From Stichopus chloronotus (lineage: Eukaryota > Echinodermata > Holothuroidea > Aspidochirotida > Stichopodidae): 64,000 bases of DNA. The notes below the pieces were generated by a model. The model had not been told where the DNA came from. It did no database searches and was given only the letters and a program-made list of their open reading frames with translations. Made by a program: the position numbers and the translations under genes. Within the stretch, counting starts at the first letter, position 1, and each line of letters begins with the position of its first letter. This document shows positions 40,301-51,254 of this stretch, piece by piece. The stretch spans positions 32,709,405 to 32,773,404 of the forward strand of contig CM037830.1 of assembly GCA_021234535.1 (NCBI GenBank). The letters are read 5' to 3'.

Positions 40301-43300
40301 AAGTGTATGTACAAGAAAATATACAGACAGGGAAAAAATGGAGTTAAAATGATGGTAAGTTTCAGGGCTTGTGATCATTCTTAGGTCCAGGTTCCCAGGT
40401 CCAGCTTGAATGAGGGTTATGTAGGTGAATGTTGTGAAGGTAGTGTACATACTTTTCTCCATGTGGCCTTCCTGCCAATGAGCCACAAACATGCATCTTG
40501 CCAAGGCTATGAGTAGAAATTGATTTGACTGCAGAAATTTCAGCCAAACTTTCATGTGTTGGGAGAAAACATTTTCATGCATGAATCTTTCTCAATGAGT
40601 GGAATCTGCAGGTATGAAATACATAAGTCCAAGACTGCTTTGTGTCGTAGGTGAAGAATAGTGTGTCAGACCTTTAACATTCAAACTGCTTTTGGTTTTT
40701 TGCTTGTGGGAGAAAATAGTTTGCCAAACTTTGGCTGTTTATCCTTTTCTGCTCTTAAATCTTTCTTGTTGATTGCTCATTTGTCGAGTAGGACTGTCCA
40801 GGAAAACATGTAACATCTTCCTCGCAACAATCGTCAATACCATATTAACAGTCTCATGAATACTTGCAATCTTTGCAATAAGACAGAATGGGAGCAGGCA
40901 ACGTATCTCTTCCTACAACCTACCACCCCTCCCTCTGAATGCCCTGCCAGCCGTCAGTCATACACTCAATCATATGCCTACCTCACATTCCATTACAGCA
41001 GAAAAATTTCTGTCAAAGATGTTTGAGTCATTTACGTTAAGCATGACATACTGCTTTCACAGTCTTATGATCTGAGAAACGTGGAAGTACCTGTGGGTTG
41101 TTTGGTTATTATAAACATCAATGTTCAGAACATGATTAATTTGGAATGTAGTTATTGCTTGTGTGCAGGTTTTAGACAAAGTTAAGGTTGTGTTGGTGAT
41201 GATAATCTGCTCTATAATTAGTTACTGGTGTTATAATTGTCAAGAGAACTCAAAACAGCAAACTTATCATCACCCTTAGTCCAAGATAAAAAAACAAAAA
41301 CAAACAATCCAGTAAAAAACAGACCTGGCATTTCTATCTCTATCACATCAAGGGGGTGACTATCAAGCCCAGATCGAGAAAATTCGAAGAGAGGGAGGCA
41401 AGGATTGGCTGAATAGGCTGAACGAACTCCAGGCTGCTGCTGGTGCTGCTGGTGCTTCTGGTGCTGCTGGTGCCGGAAAACATACTGATAGGGAGCAAAG
41501 CAAACTTCCCCCTGATAAACCCAAGGTGTTCGAGCAAGAGAATAAACCAAAGACAGCGGCAGGAGGGTAAGTCTGAGTATTATGAAATGAGGTGCCATTG
41601 AATACAATGTATAAAAATGAGAAACAAATTAAGGTTCCCTGGTTGAAACATTGCTTTATAGTACTATATTTAAAGAGAATCAATTTATGAATATTTGTAA
41701 ATGAAAAGTAAATTAAGCTAGGAGTAGAGTGGGTCATATGCTCTTCTTCCTCACATGGAAATAATCATATTTTGTTTCATTGGGCCTATGGTCATGATCT
41801 TTAATACGTACTTTGTAGTGCTATTCTCACATTTGCACTTGTGTTTACTGCTGTGACTTCCATACAGTTTTTGGAACAGTTGGAGAATGGGAGGTTGGAT
41901 GTCTTTCTTTCTTCTCCCACTGAAGGCGGGGATGTCCCCAGTTACTTTTAATCATTATATGAACTGATTACCTGCCTAGGGAGGGTCAAATGGAAGTTTT
42001 ACCGCTGCAGGAGAGAGAACACATATCATATTAAGATCACTGATGATCTGTTTGCATGCATGTGAACACTTGAAGCATGCCGGCTGTAGTAAAGTGGGCC
42101 TTGTGTCAGTTAACACAACAATTTTGCTTTTTTGTTGAACGATTTGGTAAGTTTTCAAAAAAGAGGCACAGTATTCTTGGAATGTACTTCTATTTTACAT
42201 TCTAAGTATCAAAATTTTTATTAGGATATGCATTTGGAGATTTCCCTAACCAGGTGTACCTCACAGGATTGGAGCGGTTTTCCTCTTTTTTTTTTTTTTT
42301 TTGAGAATGAGTGCAAGTCAGAAACTGTTCTGGGTAGCTGGCATGTGTGCTGCCTGGCATGGACACATCCCTGTGAAAATTTCTTCATATTTCTTTTTCA
42401 CTGCACTTTGCATTGCTCTTTTCAACTGCTAATAATTTCAAAAGTTGTATGAATATTACTATTCAAAAAATTATGAAGATTGTAAAATAGAATTTAGATC
42501 AGCAACTCTTATAGAGTCCATAATGTGCTTCTGATCTTCTTGCAATATGTACACTTCCTTCGCTTCCTTCGCAAAATAATTAAAATTCAATGTTAAAGCA
42601 CAATCCCAGTAAGATTATTCACTAACACCTGTCTCTGCTTGTATTGTGATCTTCTTGTAAAAAGTGATGGGAGTCTTTCCAGGAGAAATGCCGAATGCAA
42701 GACTTCCTCCTTTTGCAAATATTTGCCCATGTACTCCTAGTATTTTAAAAGTGTTTTAGCCTTCCTCCCTGAAGGCAGAACATGGTCATATTGTGGCAAA
42801 GATTTCCTTGATTTGAAAAACACAATGTATGGTAGTATATGAATGAATTTCATGATGTTTTCAAAACTCCAGTAATTACTTTAGGATCGAGGTCAAAGCA
42901 CCATATTCATCTGTGAGGTTAGAATCTGCATGGCTGCCCAAATTTTGCATGTGCTAAACATATTAACATCATATCTCATACATAACATCTTGAATGGTTC
43001 ACTTAACTCTAAATTTATTGCTGTAATTTCACTCACAAAAAAAATGCTCACCCCCTGGTTACCACCGGGAGCCCTGTAAATGGCTGCAAACCCTCTTTCC
43101 TCTTTTCTTCTTTCGTTTTACAGGAAAACCGCTTCTGTAAAGCTACTGTCTTTTCTCCCTCCATGCAGGTTGAGCATTGGGGACAATCAGTCCTCTGCTG
43201 CTGCCGCTGGCAACAACGACCTGACCCGCAACAGAACTGCAGAGCCAGTAGCACAGGAAACCCAGATTAGTGCCAGAGCTTTGGCCCATTGCCTCTTCGA

Positions 43301-45095
43301 TGAGCTGGCCCGCCATAAGGCCCATGGGATCCACGTGGTGGCAGATCTGTTCAACAACTTGAGCATCTTCTTCAAAGGGCCAGTCTTGTGCACCTATGGT
43401 ACCAGACACAGATTGACTGACCAGCCACACCCTGACGTAAAGGGCTCCACCATAATGGAGATCCTGACCGCAATGGATACGTCACAGCAGAAGGAGTTCA
43501 TGGGTATCTTGAAAGGACTGGCTGATGGCAGCGCCAAGTTGTACAACCCCATTCATCCCAGTCAACATGAAGCGAGTCAGGTTTACGAATACGTCAGGGA
43601 CGTCGTTGGGAATGAGATGATACAGGACGTGGAGAGGAAGCCGGTAGAGGTCACTTCGAGGCAAAAGAACGATGAAAAGAGAGAAGCACCAATTCCAGCA
43701 AGTGAGGAAGAAGTTTCACCGCCCCCTGTGGCCAAGAGCAAATCTGATACAGACAAGAGTGTGCAGATTCCTCCAACACCACCTACAAAACCTCTGCCAG
43801 AATATAGTGCAGAAGAGTTACAGTACATTGCAAATTGTAACAAATCAAAGATAGTTTCAGTACCAGAGGCCATGGAGTTTGTTAAGACAATGAAGCCAAT
43901 GGAAGTGGTAAAATTTTTTCACGAAAACGTTGCCCAGATATCATTAGAGCCTGAGCGGCTTCTTCACGTTCTGTGGACTACGGTCATTACATTTGCCAGT
44001 CCAAAGAAGTTTGTTGTTGCCATGGTGATGTTGAGTTGCAAAGCCATCTACTTCGTTTCTCAAGAGAGCATGAATTTCTTCACGGAAACCACCAATGGGA
44101 AGTCCCACAGGCGGATCAGAAGCGACTTTGGGGTCGTCGGAAACACTCTGACGTTCAAAAGTGGCCAGGTGGACAGGACCCACCAAAGTGGTGTCCTGCA
44201 TACCACAGACACCAGTGGGCTGGACTGTGTGCAGTGTCAGCACAAAATAGACCTGTGTGATATTAAGGAAGTGTTTGTGGGATTGTTCAGTCAAAAACTG
44301 AGAATCACAGGCTCAACACCTGATACCACAATCACTCTACTCACGCAAAACTTTCAACTGACTAAGGAATTTCAAGAGCAGCTGATGAAAGCTCTCCCCG
44401 AAGGGAAGCGGAAAGAGCCACAGTCCCCAGATCCGGATGGGGGATCTATTTACAACCAGGCTCCTGTGTCCGAGAATATGACCGGTTCTTCGGAGTACGT
44501 CCACCCGAGTAACGTCACTTTCTATTATCAAAATGAAGAGACAATCGAAGATTTGCGACATGTCCTTTCAGAGAGCTTGTCAGATTCCACCTCTGACCTC
44601 ACCGAGAGTAGTCTCCTTTTCTACAGAATCTGCCATCAGTTGTTTGTGGGTGAGCTCTCCAACGGAGCAGAAAACCTGCTGACTGAGTCCTGCAAGGAGG
44701 AATTGTGTTCGTTCTTCATCATCAATCAGCACATCGCACTCTGCAATGAAGATCACGTCAGCTATCCTCTCCCAAACTTCATCCGCGCTCTTCCAGACAG
44801 TGTTCACTACCACCCAGTGGACATCCACTCAATCAGAAACCTGAAGAGGATTGTCCTGAGTGACTTCACCTCAAGAGACATGACCCTAATATTTGAGGTC
44901 CTCGATGTGGACGTGGACATATCCAAAGACCATTTCAGCTCTGTCAACGGTGAAGCAGAGTCACAGGAGACGCCGGACATCGCCTGGATGATTGTCTTAC
45001 CGTCTCAAGAGGACAGGGAGAGGGTGGTTAAGATGCTGAGTACCCAATGGAAAGAGATACATAACAGCCAGTTGTCTATACAAGTCAGTGCATAA
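19261..45095 (+). CDS. NISCH: nischarin (imidazoline receptor antisera-selected protein), 13 coding exons
   Basis: Nischarin is a cytosolic/endosomal scaffold. In vertebrates it binds integrin alpha5 tails and restrains PAK/LIMK/Rac-driven migration, and its PX domain binds PI3P on endosomes. Exons, all with GT-AG borders and matching phases: 19261-19347, 19742-20005, 26332-26476, 31376-31443, 32830-32925, 34122-34217, 35125-35268, 36509-36763, 37374-37541, 38283-38345, 40048-40138, 41353-41566, 43124-45095. The product is 1220 aa (human protein about 1500). PX spans about residues 17-117 with the HRYSEF phosphoinositide motif at 46-51. The ALAAELFEKG linker (about 125-134) and the KYLRIAG strand are typical of the family. 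LRRs span about 270-440, including KLGNIRTLNLSYN and YSLVNLDVGHNSI, and DYRTKILKLFGDR follows. The last exon codes more than half the protein. The start is the first ATG after an acceptor at 19220. Orthology is firm by memory of exon-by-exon similarity. Confidence 0.97.
19742..20005 (+). CDS. NISCH: nischarin coding exon 2 (PX domain)
   Basis: Phase 0 on both sides, 88 codons, residues 30-117. It holds the bulk of the PX domain: YTIQV strand, HRYSEF with Arg47 (phosphoinositide-binding position in PX families), the LLPPKKLFG proline loop and the EKRRANLESYLQ helix with Arg86/Arg87. Acceptor is AACAG|GTG and donor is TAT|GTGAGT. Confidence 0.95.
20006..26331 (+). other. NISCH: nischarin intron, 6.3 kb
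   Basis: No coding exon found. Notable for very frequent TACTGTA/TACAGTA words, often fused as ACAGTACTGTA-type palindromes, mainly 21.1-25.5 kb. Confidence 0.7.
26332..26476 (+). CDS. NISCH: nischarin coding exon 3
   Basis: Acceptor TTTTGCAG, donor GTAAGT. The 145 bases leave phase 1. Residues 118-166 read ALAAELFEKGDIILSGND then PMQLYAITERLKLP, matching the vertebrate nischarin linker after the PX domain. It is separated from exon 2 by the largest intron, about 6.3 kb. Confidence 0.93.
26477..31375 (+). other. NISCH: nischarin intron, 4.9 kb
   Basis: No coding exon found. It carries the ~150-bp GGTCA-rich tandem array at 26826-27990. Confidence 0.7.
26826..27990 (+). repeat. eight-copy ~150-bp tandem array rich in GGTCA half-sites
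   Basis: The block GTCAAAGGTCATTT (or close variants) recurs with its GGTCAT at 26835, 26980, 27147, 27289, 27433, 27583, 27744 and 27894, a period of 142-167 bp. Each unit also has CTTGTAAACACAATATCT-type, TGACTGATCTCATACTTA-type and GTGTGGGTT-type blocks, decaying toward the right. One copy holds an exact AGGTCAAAGGTCA (27281-27293), the DR1 nuclear-receptor consensus. Many units hold further AGGTCA half-sites. Confidence 0.88.
31376..31443 (+). CDS. NISCH: nischarin coding exon 4
   Basis: A 68-base exon entering in phase 1 and leaving in phase 0 (donor CGA|GTAAGG). It codes DARNDIGHVMDFLATLKYLR, equivalent to the vertebrate DxGHxLDFxxxLKYLK strand. A short exon that is easy to miss without the splice phase. 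Confidence 0.92.
32830..32925 (+). CDS. NISCH: nischarin coding exon 5
   Basis: Acceptor TTGTCAG, donor CAG|GTAAAA, 32 codons, phase 0. Residues 189-220 include NLGTSNRKVIQLPFDISSFK, matching the nischarin FGTSN...LPFDLSIFK block. Confidence 0.93.
33633..33668. repeat. 36-bp T/C : A/G palindrome
   Basis: TTTTCTTTTTCTTTTTT on the left pairs with its reverse complement on the right, leaving only a 2-base centre. Could extrude as a cruciform or hairpin. Confidence 0.85.
34122..34217 (+). CDS. NISCH: nischarin coding exon 6
   Basis: Acceptor AATGCAG, donor AAG|GTAACA, 32 codons, phase 0. Residues 221-252, IDLCDMKIVSGLGELKGTLR then SLSVHKSASSVK, aligning with the vertebrate GL...TLATLSVRFSATSMK segment. 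Confidence 0.9.
35125..35268 (+). CDS. NISCH: nischarin coding exon 7
   Basis: Acceptor TTGCCAG, donor GTG|GTGAGT, 48 codons, phase 0. Residues 253-300 run from EILLSSFDNL to QKVDASV. The PPWVEVTKADFRYNNLQKV part matches the first leucine-rich repeat after the linker, with the usual LxxLDLSxN pattern weakened. Confidence 0.92.
36509..36763 (+). CDS. NISCH: nischarin coding exon 8 (core LRRs)
   Basis: Acceptor AATTTCAG, donor CGG|GTAAGG, 85 codons, phase 0. Residues 301-385 hold four tandem LRR strands: LTLSHNSL, LDLSHNAF, LNLSYNHL and LDVGHNSI. HVKLGNIRTLNLSYN is the most conserved piece and pins the identity. The reading frame begins at the acceptor with TGT CTC CTG, not at an internal ATG. 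Confidence 0.96.
37374..37541 (+). CDS. NISCH: nischarin coding exon 9 (LRR cap)
   Basis: Acceptor TGAACAG, donor ATG|GTCAGT, 56 codons, phase 0. Residues 386-441 include LPCLENLVLFANPI and DYRTKILKLFGDR, the LRR C-terminal cap of nischarin-type and SDS22-like LRRs. Confidence 0.95.
38283..38345 (+). CDS. NISCH: nischarin coding exon 10
   Basis: Acceptor ATTCCAG, donor AAG|GTACTG, 21 codons, phase 0. It codes DTVAILSAIQKSRLQQKKKQ, matching the vertebrate DTVEVLKAIQKAK basic helix that follows the LRR cap. Confidence 0.93.
40048..40138 (+). CDS. NISCH: nischarin coding exon 11
   Basis: Acceptor TTCACAG, donor CAAG|GTACTG. The 91 bases leave phase 1. Acidic, proline-containing linker with EVSIVEQPPPTDGESS. 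Not conserved enough to recognise alone, but the phase joins perfectly to the next exon. Confidence 0.8.
41353..41566 (+). CDS. NISCH: nischarin coding exon 12, with Ala/Gly-rich tract
   Basis: Acceptor ACATCAAG, donor GG|GTAAGT. Enters phase 1, leaves phase 2. The frame stays open for the full 214 bases. It codes a charged helix QIEKIRREGGKDWLNRLNEL, then AAAGAAGASGAAGAG from an imperfect GCTGCTGGT repeat (about 41433-41474), then a Lys/Pro-rich tail. The low-complexity tract is probably lineage-specific and length-variable. Confidence 0.85.
43124..45095 (+). CDS. NISCH: nischarin coding exon 13 (C-terminal half, stop TAA at 45093)
   Basis: One exon of 1972 bases codes residues 564-1220. 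The region up to about residue 700 includes ALAHCLFDELARHK and ADLFNNLSIFF. A Ser/Pro/Lys-rich linker (about 715-765) follows. The end, FYYQNEETIEDLRHVL to the stop, contains HIALCNEDHVSYPLPNF and RRI/LKRIVLSDF, resembling the vertebrate nischarin C-terminus. The acceptor at 43124 (CGTTTTACAG) keeps the phase, but so does a second acceptor at 43169 (CTCCATGCAG). Using the latter drops 15 residues (KTASVKLLSFLPPCR), giving 1205 aa. Confidence 0.93.
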
Positions 45096-46530
45096 TATCA
45101 ACCTCAGAACATGGTGAAACATGGCATTGCTCCTTGTCGGACAGCCCACGCTGGAATGAGGAACATCCCAAGCAGCCGGTTCGGTAGCATGAATTTGGTG
45201 CGGACTTCATGCTCTGAAAAGTGATGAACAGATACCAGTCAAGTCAGCAGCACTTGTCCTCTCAAAATCCAGAGGCAATGTTCATCTCCTGGAGACAGAA
45301 GTAGCATTGAAGCCATTCATGAAATAGGATGGATGAACATCTGCTGGATCATGGGAAAAAGAGTGTTTCCCTTCTGCTGTGAAAGTGGGTGATCAATTTT
45401 CAAAAAGGTATACACCGATGAGGTATCTTGCATGAAGAATCCGAATGGATTAACAGTGGGGCAGTGTTCTCAAAAGGGAATTTCAGCAGTATGCACAGTG
45501 TGAAACATCTGTGAATATGCAGTTGCCTAATGTGGGTACATAGGATGCTCTCTGTGGTTTACGAACATTGTAGGAGCATGCACCTTCCCAATGTGAGTAC
45601 ATAAGGTGCTCTCTCTGGTGTTACAACAATGGTAGGAGTATGCACCTGTTTAGTGGTGGTACAGAAAATGCTACCTCTGTTTTGTGACAGTGTAGAAGCA
45701 TGAACCTGTCTACTTTGGTTAAAGAAGATGCTTTCTATGTTTAGCAAACAATGGAGGAGCAGTCATATATGAAAAACTTTTGCTAAAGATTTGTACTACC
45801 CATAGACAGTGTAGAACTGGACAAACCATGTCGTCTAAGCCTAAATTTGTGTGATACTGAATGTAAGCCACTATAAGTTGTGGATTGCAGTGGATATGTT
45901 CCCTGCACAGTGAAACAGAATGAAAGGACGTGTGTGTAGCCTGTACGGTATGCAGCTGACCTGCGTGAGATTTACATATTGAAGCAGCGGTGGACTGTGT
46001 CTATATATCTTCTGAGTAAGCTTGAAAAACTGTCCCTTGAACTCTGAGTATGAGTAATGAGTATGAGTAACATCAGTGGTACTGTGCCAAGGAGGGGGCG
46101 GGTAGAGCATGGAGGCCTTTTGCATCTCCTTGAGTCATATTATGACCCCAAAAAATATACATACTTCAAAACATATTCAATCGACATTGTTTTCTGGGGG
46201 TGGGATATAAATAAAAGTCAGAAAAATTCATAGGCAGAAATGCCATTTCTGTTGATCTGAAAGGTGTTTTCTTTCACTGGAAGGTATTTCTGTGATCTGG
46301 AAGGTGTTTGCCCAAAATTTTCTGTTATCCTCATCACCAATTGATGGTGCCACTCTGATTAGGTAGTATATGTCCTATCATATACATATGGCAATATGCC
46401 CCCCCCCCGAATTAAACCCTAGCGGCACCCCTGTATGAGATTTGACCTAAATGCAACATATACCAGTAGCTGCATGTCATTTTTGTATGCACTGTTTCCA
46501 ACTTTTTAAGAAATAAATTTCTAAATCATG
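45096..46530 (+). other. NISCH: nischarin 3' UTR with candidate poly(A) signals
   Basis: After the stop there is a long non-coding stretch with AATAAA at about 46209 and again at 46512-46517. Either could end the transcript. Contains the short tandem repeat at 45512-45765 and a C10 tract with a CGGCACCCCTG fragment near 46399-46434. Confidence 0.5.
45512..45765 (+). repeat. four diverged ~62-bp tandem units in the nischarin 3' UTR
   Basis: The marker RTGCTCTCT/ATGCTACCT/GATGCTTTCT recurs at about 45543, 45607, 45667 and 45728. Each is followed by a GTAGGAGCATGCACCT-like segment. Units are diverged but the order is kept. Confidence 0.7.
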
Positions 46531-49320
46531 CACCATAAATAATTCTTGTGACAGTTTTCTGGAAATATATTATTAAGGCTGTTTATAACAAATGAAGGAC
46601 GTTTGTCATTGCAATTGCGTTACACACAGCTTGCAACAAAAGCATGATGAAAATTTCAACTAACCTTTCACTGACAAACAGTGCCTTGCATTTGTCATCA
46701 TTGTAAATGGTGGCGAGTTTTGATGATAAAAGGTGGGTTTGTGTGAGTAATTTGATAACATAACTTCTGGAGTACCTCAAATTTCAGTTGGTGTATGTCC
46801 TTCAAGTGGATGTATCACATTTTTGTCTTATAAATTTCTAAGTGCAACTAAACCGTGATCTGAAATTGTGCAACAGTTAAGTCACAATTACAGGTACGGT
46901 ACATGCTTGTCATGAAAGTTGACAACTTCTCAGAGTGAAAGTTTCTCCCTCAGATGTCAGAGCAGAATAAAATGCGAATGACTTTTGCTATGGTCAGTCA
47001 TTTGTTCTCTGTATGTATGCTTTCAGAAAAAATATCTGTGGGTTTGTTGGACCCTTATAGAATCATTGTAACTCAATGATGCCTTAACAATAATTAATAC
47101 ATATTTGTGTGAAATCAACTACAAGGTAGAGTTTGAGAATCACTTGGTGGAGCTCAGGAATGACTGGTGGTGGAGGTCGAGGAGCACAAGGTCGAAGTCA
47201 TGCTTCGGTGTCGTAGACTCTCCCCCCCCCCCCCCAGCATTTTAAATGAACTCCAGATGTGTGGACTGTGGCACATTGTCCTTTGCTTTTGCTCGCTTTC
47301 TCACCAAAAGTTAGTCGTTCATCTTTATGTGTCTAGAACCCATTTTCTTCTGCCAAGATAATATCAGTGTAGTCTGATCGGAGGGCAATGGCCATCATGC
47401 GCGAATCCGTTCAATAGCAGGAGGGTGAAGCCGCACATACACTTACCTCATCGGTTGTGGAATGTGTGTACAAACTCAATGAGCTCAACACAATGAGCTC
47501 AGTTGTAGAGCAGACCACTGAATTCAGGATCAAGAAACATTGAACGAAAGAACTGCCTCTCGAAAATGAGATGCACACTGGAAGTGAATCATTAAAAGGT
47601 CGATTTCACATACCAGTAATGCTTGACATCGTTTTCACATCCTGAAAAATATTATCAGGATGCTTTTTTTTTTTATTGTTCATTCGTGTGATACTCGTTT
47701 TAATGACCATACCAATTCAAGGAAAACCAACCGGTACCAGTCAAGTTTTGGCCTAGTTTGACGTACGTGAGGAAGTACGGTATTTTTCTGCTAGCAAGTG
47801 TGCGTTTCCTGATGTATCGATTACCCATTTCTCATTCACGCTGTGCCATTGATTCATAGTTCACCAAAAAAATGAAGACGGCAAATTAAGTTCAGTTCCC
47901 GACTGATTGAACAATTGTTTCAACTGGCGTTTCGTCACTGACGTTTTGCAAGGTTTTACACAACCTACAGAACGTTCTTCAGATAATATTGATAACACAT
48001 CCCTGACTTGAACTAACGAAATTACTGCAGTTGTTTTCGTTTTCAAAGGCCAATTGGTTAACGTATGTCAAGGGACCTATCACTTTGGCTCGTACGAATC
48101 GCATGTATAACGAACACCAAAAGAGAAAGAAAACTAAAGACGCGTGGTGATTTCGCCATTGTTGTAACCGTAAGAAAATGTGTGCACTTTCACAAAAGTG
48201 CACTCTTCAAAACAAAATACACATTTTTCTATCAAGTCTATGTGTGCATACACCAAGACTTGTGAAAACAACTGACTTCAAAGGTAAAATTTCGGAATAA
48301 ATTAATCATAATCTGACGTAACATGCAGTTAATTTGGTTTACTTGTTGAAGACTTCGTCCCACAGTTTTCGGAAACTGGTCTAAAAATGTGTAATGAAAG
48401 TTTCGGCAGAGCAGTTACCTAACTCATAATGTTTTTTTTTTTTGTGCGTCGTGGGTATATGAGAACTACTTTTTCTTTGGAAAAGTAACCCCCCATGCCA
48501 CGCCCATTTCAAGCAAGTTGCTAACCTGTGTTTTTTTTTTCTTATAAGCTCTTATTTCCTTATGTGGCTGGTAATTTCAGCTTTTATTCAAGCTCTCCTC
48601 TTCTGGTTAGCATATATACATCGCTTACAAGCTGCAGTAAGTTTTCAGACGAATGTGTCAGTCAATGCTCTGTCAGTGGTTGACAGGGTTGACCGGATTG
48701 TCAAATGAAAAGCCATTTATTTTGGTGAAAACCCCACGATTACGACGTTCGGGTCAAGGAAGGGTGTACTCAAGTACTAATTATGTATAAGATTTAGTAG
48801 GTCTTATCTTTCATGAGGTTTTTAGTTTCACTATGCAATTTTTTCCTTAGAGGTCGACTTGGATAAATCTCGTCGTTGCGGTCATTTTTTTTTAAGTTTA
48901 AGTAAAGTATTTGGACAGAATTAAAAATGTTATGGAAATATTGAAGTTTTTGCAATATCACTGAAGTAAAACACTGAAATGATTTGTTTGTGCTTTGTCC
49001 TTTTGTTGTTCATGCCTATTCAAATCTCCTGATTTTTCCAGTCCATCCCATTTCCCGCCCCTTCATCCTTTGATCTGCACCACCTGCTATCCTAACAAGT
49101 CGCTCGGGGGGGGGGGGGGGTGGCAGTGTGCGAAAGATACATCAAATTTGGCCAAGACAAACCATGGCGAATGTGTCGTAAACAGTGTAAATGCGTGGAC
49201 AAAGTTGACTTAGAAGTGGTTGATCGTAAGTCTGGTCTTGATAACTTTCTGCAAATGGTATGTAATTAGTATATGCACCTGTGAGTGTAATGATTGCAAA
49301 GCGGTAATATACCCACACGC
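46531..49320. other. intergenic, nothing recognised
   Basis: Between nischarin and the LRR gene. AT-rich with a C14 tract (47222-47235) and a G15 tract (49106-49120). No exon supported. Confidence 0.5.
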
Positions 49321-49559
49321 GCGCTACCGGTCATTGCTACCTACTAATTAGTACGCAATATCGGGCGTCGGTGGACAAAAGGCCGACGAAGGACCACCAG
49401 GCTGGAAAAAAATAAGGTGCTTGATCGGGTACAGTCCTTTGACCAATCAGCGTCGTCGCCATCTGTGGACCTCCGTTGAAACACTAGTCTTGAGACAGTC
49501 TAGTGATAAGACGATGGTAGTTCTTTTCTTTCATTAACTTGGACAGGTTCGAATCATAC
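49321..49559 (+). promoter_or_regulatory. possible promoter and first exon
   Basis: CpG-richer than its surroundings, with a CCAAT box inside GACCAATCAG (49441-49450) and, 110 bases on, a donor-like ATAC|GTAAGT after 49559. It could be the start of the downstream LRR gene (53530), but no acceptor linking them is evident. Speculative. Confidence 0.2.
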
Positions 49560-51254
49560 GTAAGTTGCATATGTTGTACATACATAGTGCCCTCCTACGA
49601 ATATTCAAACTGCGCCGTTCACCCTCGTGGACGGACGCAGTCAGAAGAAGTGCAGGTCCGAGGAGGGGCGCCCTTAACTTTTATCATTATTGTACTGTGG
49701 GCATAGATGTGGTCGTGGATTGTGGGAGTAGGGCCGGAAAGATACACTAAGGCGTGACCAAAACTATTGAAACACCGGACACATCTCTAGTGCACCGCCG
49801 AAGTGGTCGACAAAGATGTCAGGGTTGCAAATTGTAACTTCTTTTACTTTTTGCAGAGACTTATCTAGAAGAAACTGATGAGACATTAATACGACACGAC
49901 CGATCACCTTTAAAATTAGCTGAGGCATTTACGGAAATAAATTTGGAGGGGAATACTGTGGTCCTGTTTGTCTTAATTAAAAGGACGTAAACATGGTATA
50001 AGCATGTCAGTATTTGAATGAATTTATCATAACCGCAAGTGCATCGTGACCTTCACCAAACTAAAAAGAGCTGAGGGATGTGCCACAATAACACACCATT
50101 AATAACATTTTCCATGTTTAATTCATGACACTATCGCAATATTCCGGATATCTCGAAATTTTGTTGACCATGCAAAATTCAGTCTCTCTTAGAAAGCATA
50201 ACATTCAGTCACCGTTACTTAAAATCAAACAGACCAATGGGAATGGATATGGATATTTATATATGGACAAATGGGGCTTAAACATTTTTCTTTTGGTTGT
50301 TGTAATGGCTATGACATATCCCGCGGAATTTGACGTTTTACTGACAAATTTTCGACTCGCATTTCAGCTTTAAGAAATTACAAACAAGAAATACGTATTT
50401 TACGACGGCACATGGCGCTTAGGACACCCGGGAAGTCTATCTGTCTTTCTATCCGTCTGTCTCTCTGTCAGTCTGTTTGTCTATCTATCAGGGGGCGCAA
50501 AATCGACTCATCGTCCCCATTTTTGACCTTTGACCGCCGTCCTGATGAAGGGGCATAAGGGGGAGGTGGTGTTACCCTACCAAGACTGAAGCCAGGATTT
50601 CAAATCAGTCGGAGTACAGATAGGCCTAGGAGGCATGAGGGTCATGTTTGCTCACATAAGTTGGCCAATCATGGTGACAATTTGAGAAAGATAAAGGTTA
50701 AAAAGTATTGGAGGGGGCTGAGTGCCGTCAGAACTTTCTAAGCCAGATGGCCGGAAACGGCACTTCTAGAGTGTTCCCAGTCTTGAAATAGGGATCTAAT
50801 GCCTGCGATTTGTCAATAATGTATGTAATAAATGGTAATACATATCAGATGGGTTGAGATGAAACAAGAATCGCAATGAATTATTTGTCCTGTTTCATTT
50901 ATTCTTGGAACGGTTGCCAAATAGTAGGGGGACGGGTAGAGCTGAACATACCTTAAGACCCTTTTCATTGGCTCATAATGACCCAGTTTATTTATGCTTG
51001 AAAATAAAAATGAAATTTTAGGTAGGCGGTTGAACATTATCTGATGCAACGAAGCGACGCAGAACCCGACTGGATTTTTTTTTTGGGGGGGGGAGGGGGG
51101 ACGCCCGTCCAAAGTAAGAGCTTGTTGCATGCACCCGTGGTGAAACATTCTATTTTTTAAATAAAAATGACGTACGTTTGAGTTGTGAGTGGTAGAATTA
51201 ACATACTTTTAAACAGTAATATGGCAGAATGTTGGTTAGTATTGGCGATAGCTT
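49560..51254. other. intergenic, nothing recognised
   Basis: No coding sequence supported. There is a short CTGTCT/CTATC-rich patch near 50437-50490. Confidence 0.45.

Larger units (their letters stand above)
36764..43123 (+). other. NISCH: nischarin introns between coding exons 8 and 13
   Basis: Introns 36764-37373, 37542-38282, 38346-40047, 40139-41352 and 41567-43123 hold no further supportable exon. A T18-type run lies near 42284-42302. Confidence 0.7.

Noticed and set aside
39992..40582. 196-codon antisense frame across nischarin exon 11
   Set aside because: It overlaps a real exon on the opposite strand, has no recognisable domain, and fits chance in this length of DNA.
43080..43123. 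ATG at 43080 as start of a separate gene
   Set aside because: The frame merely extends upstream of the true acceptor at 43124; the segment is the intron's pyrimidine tract, and phase links the exon to nischarin exon 12.
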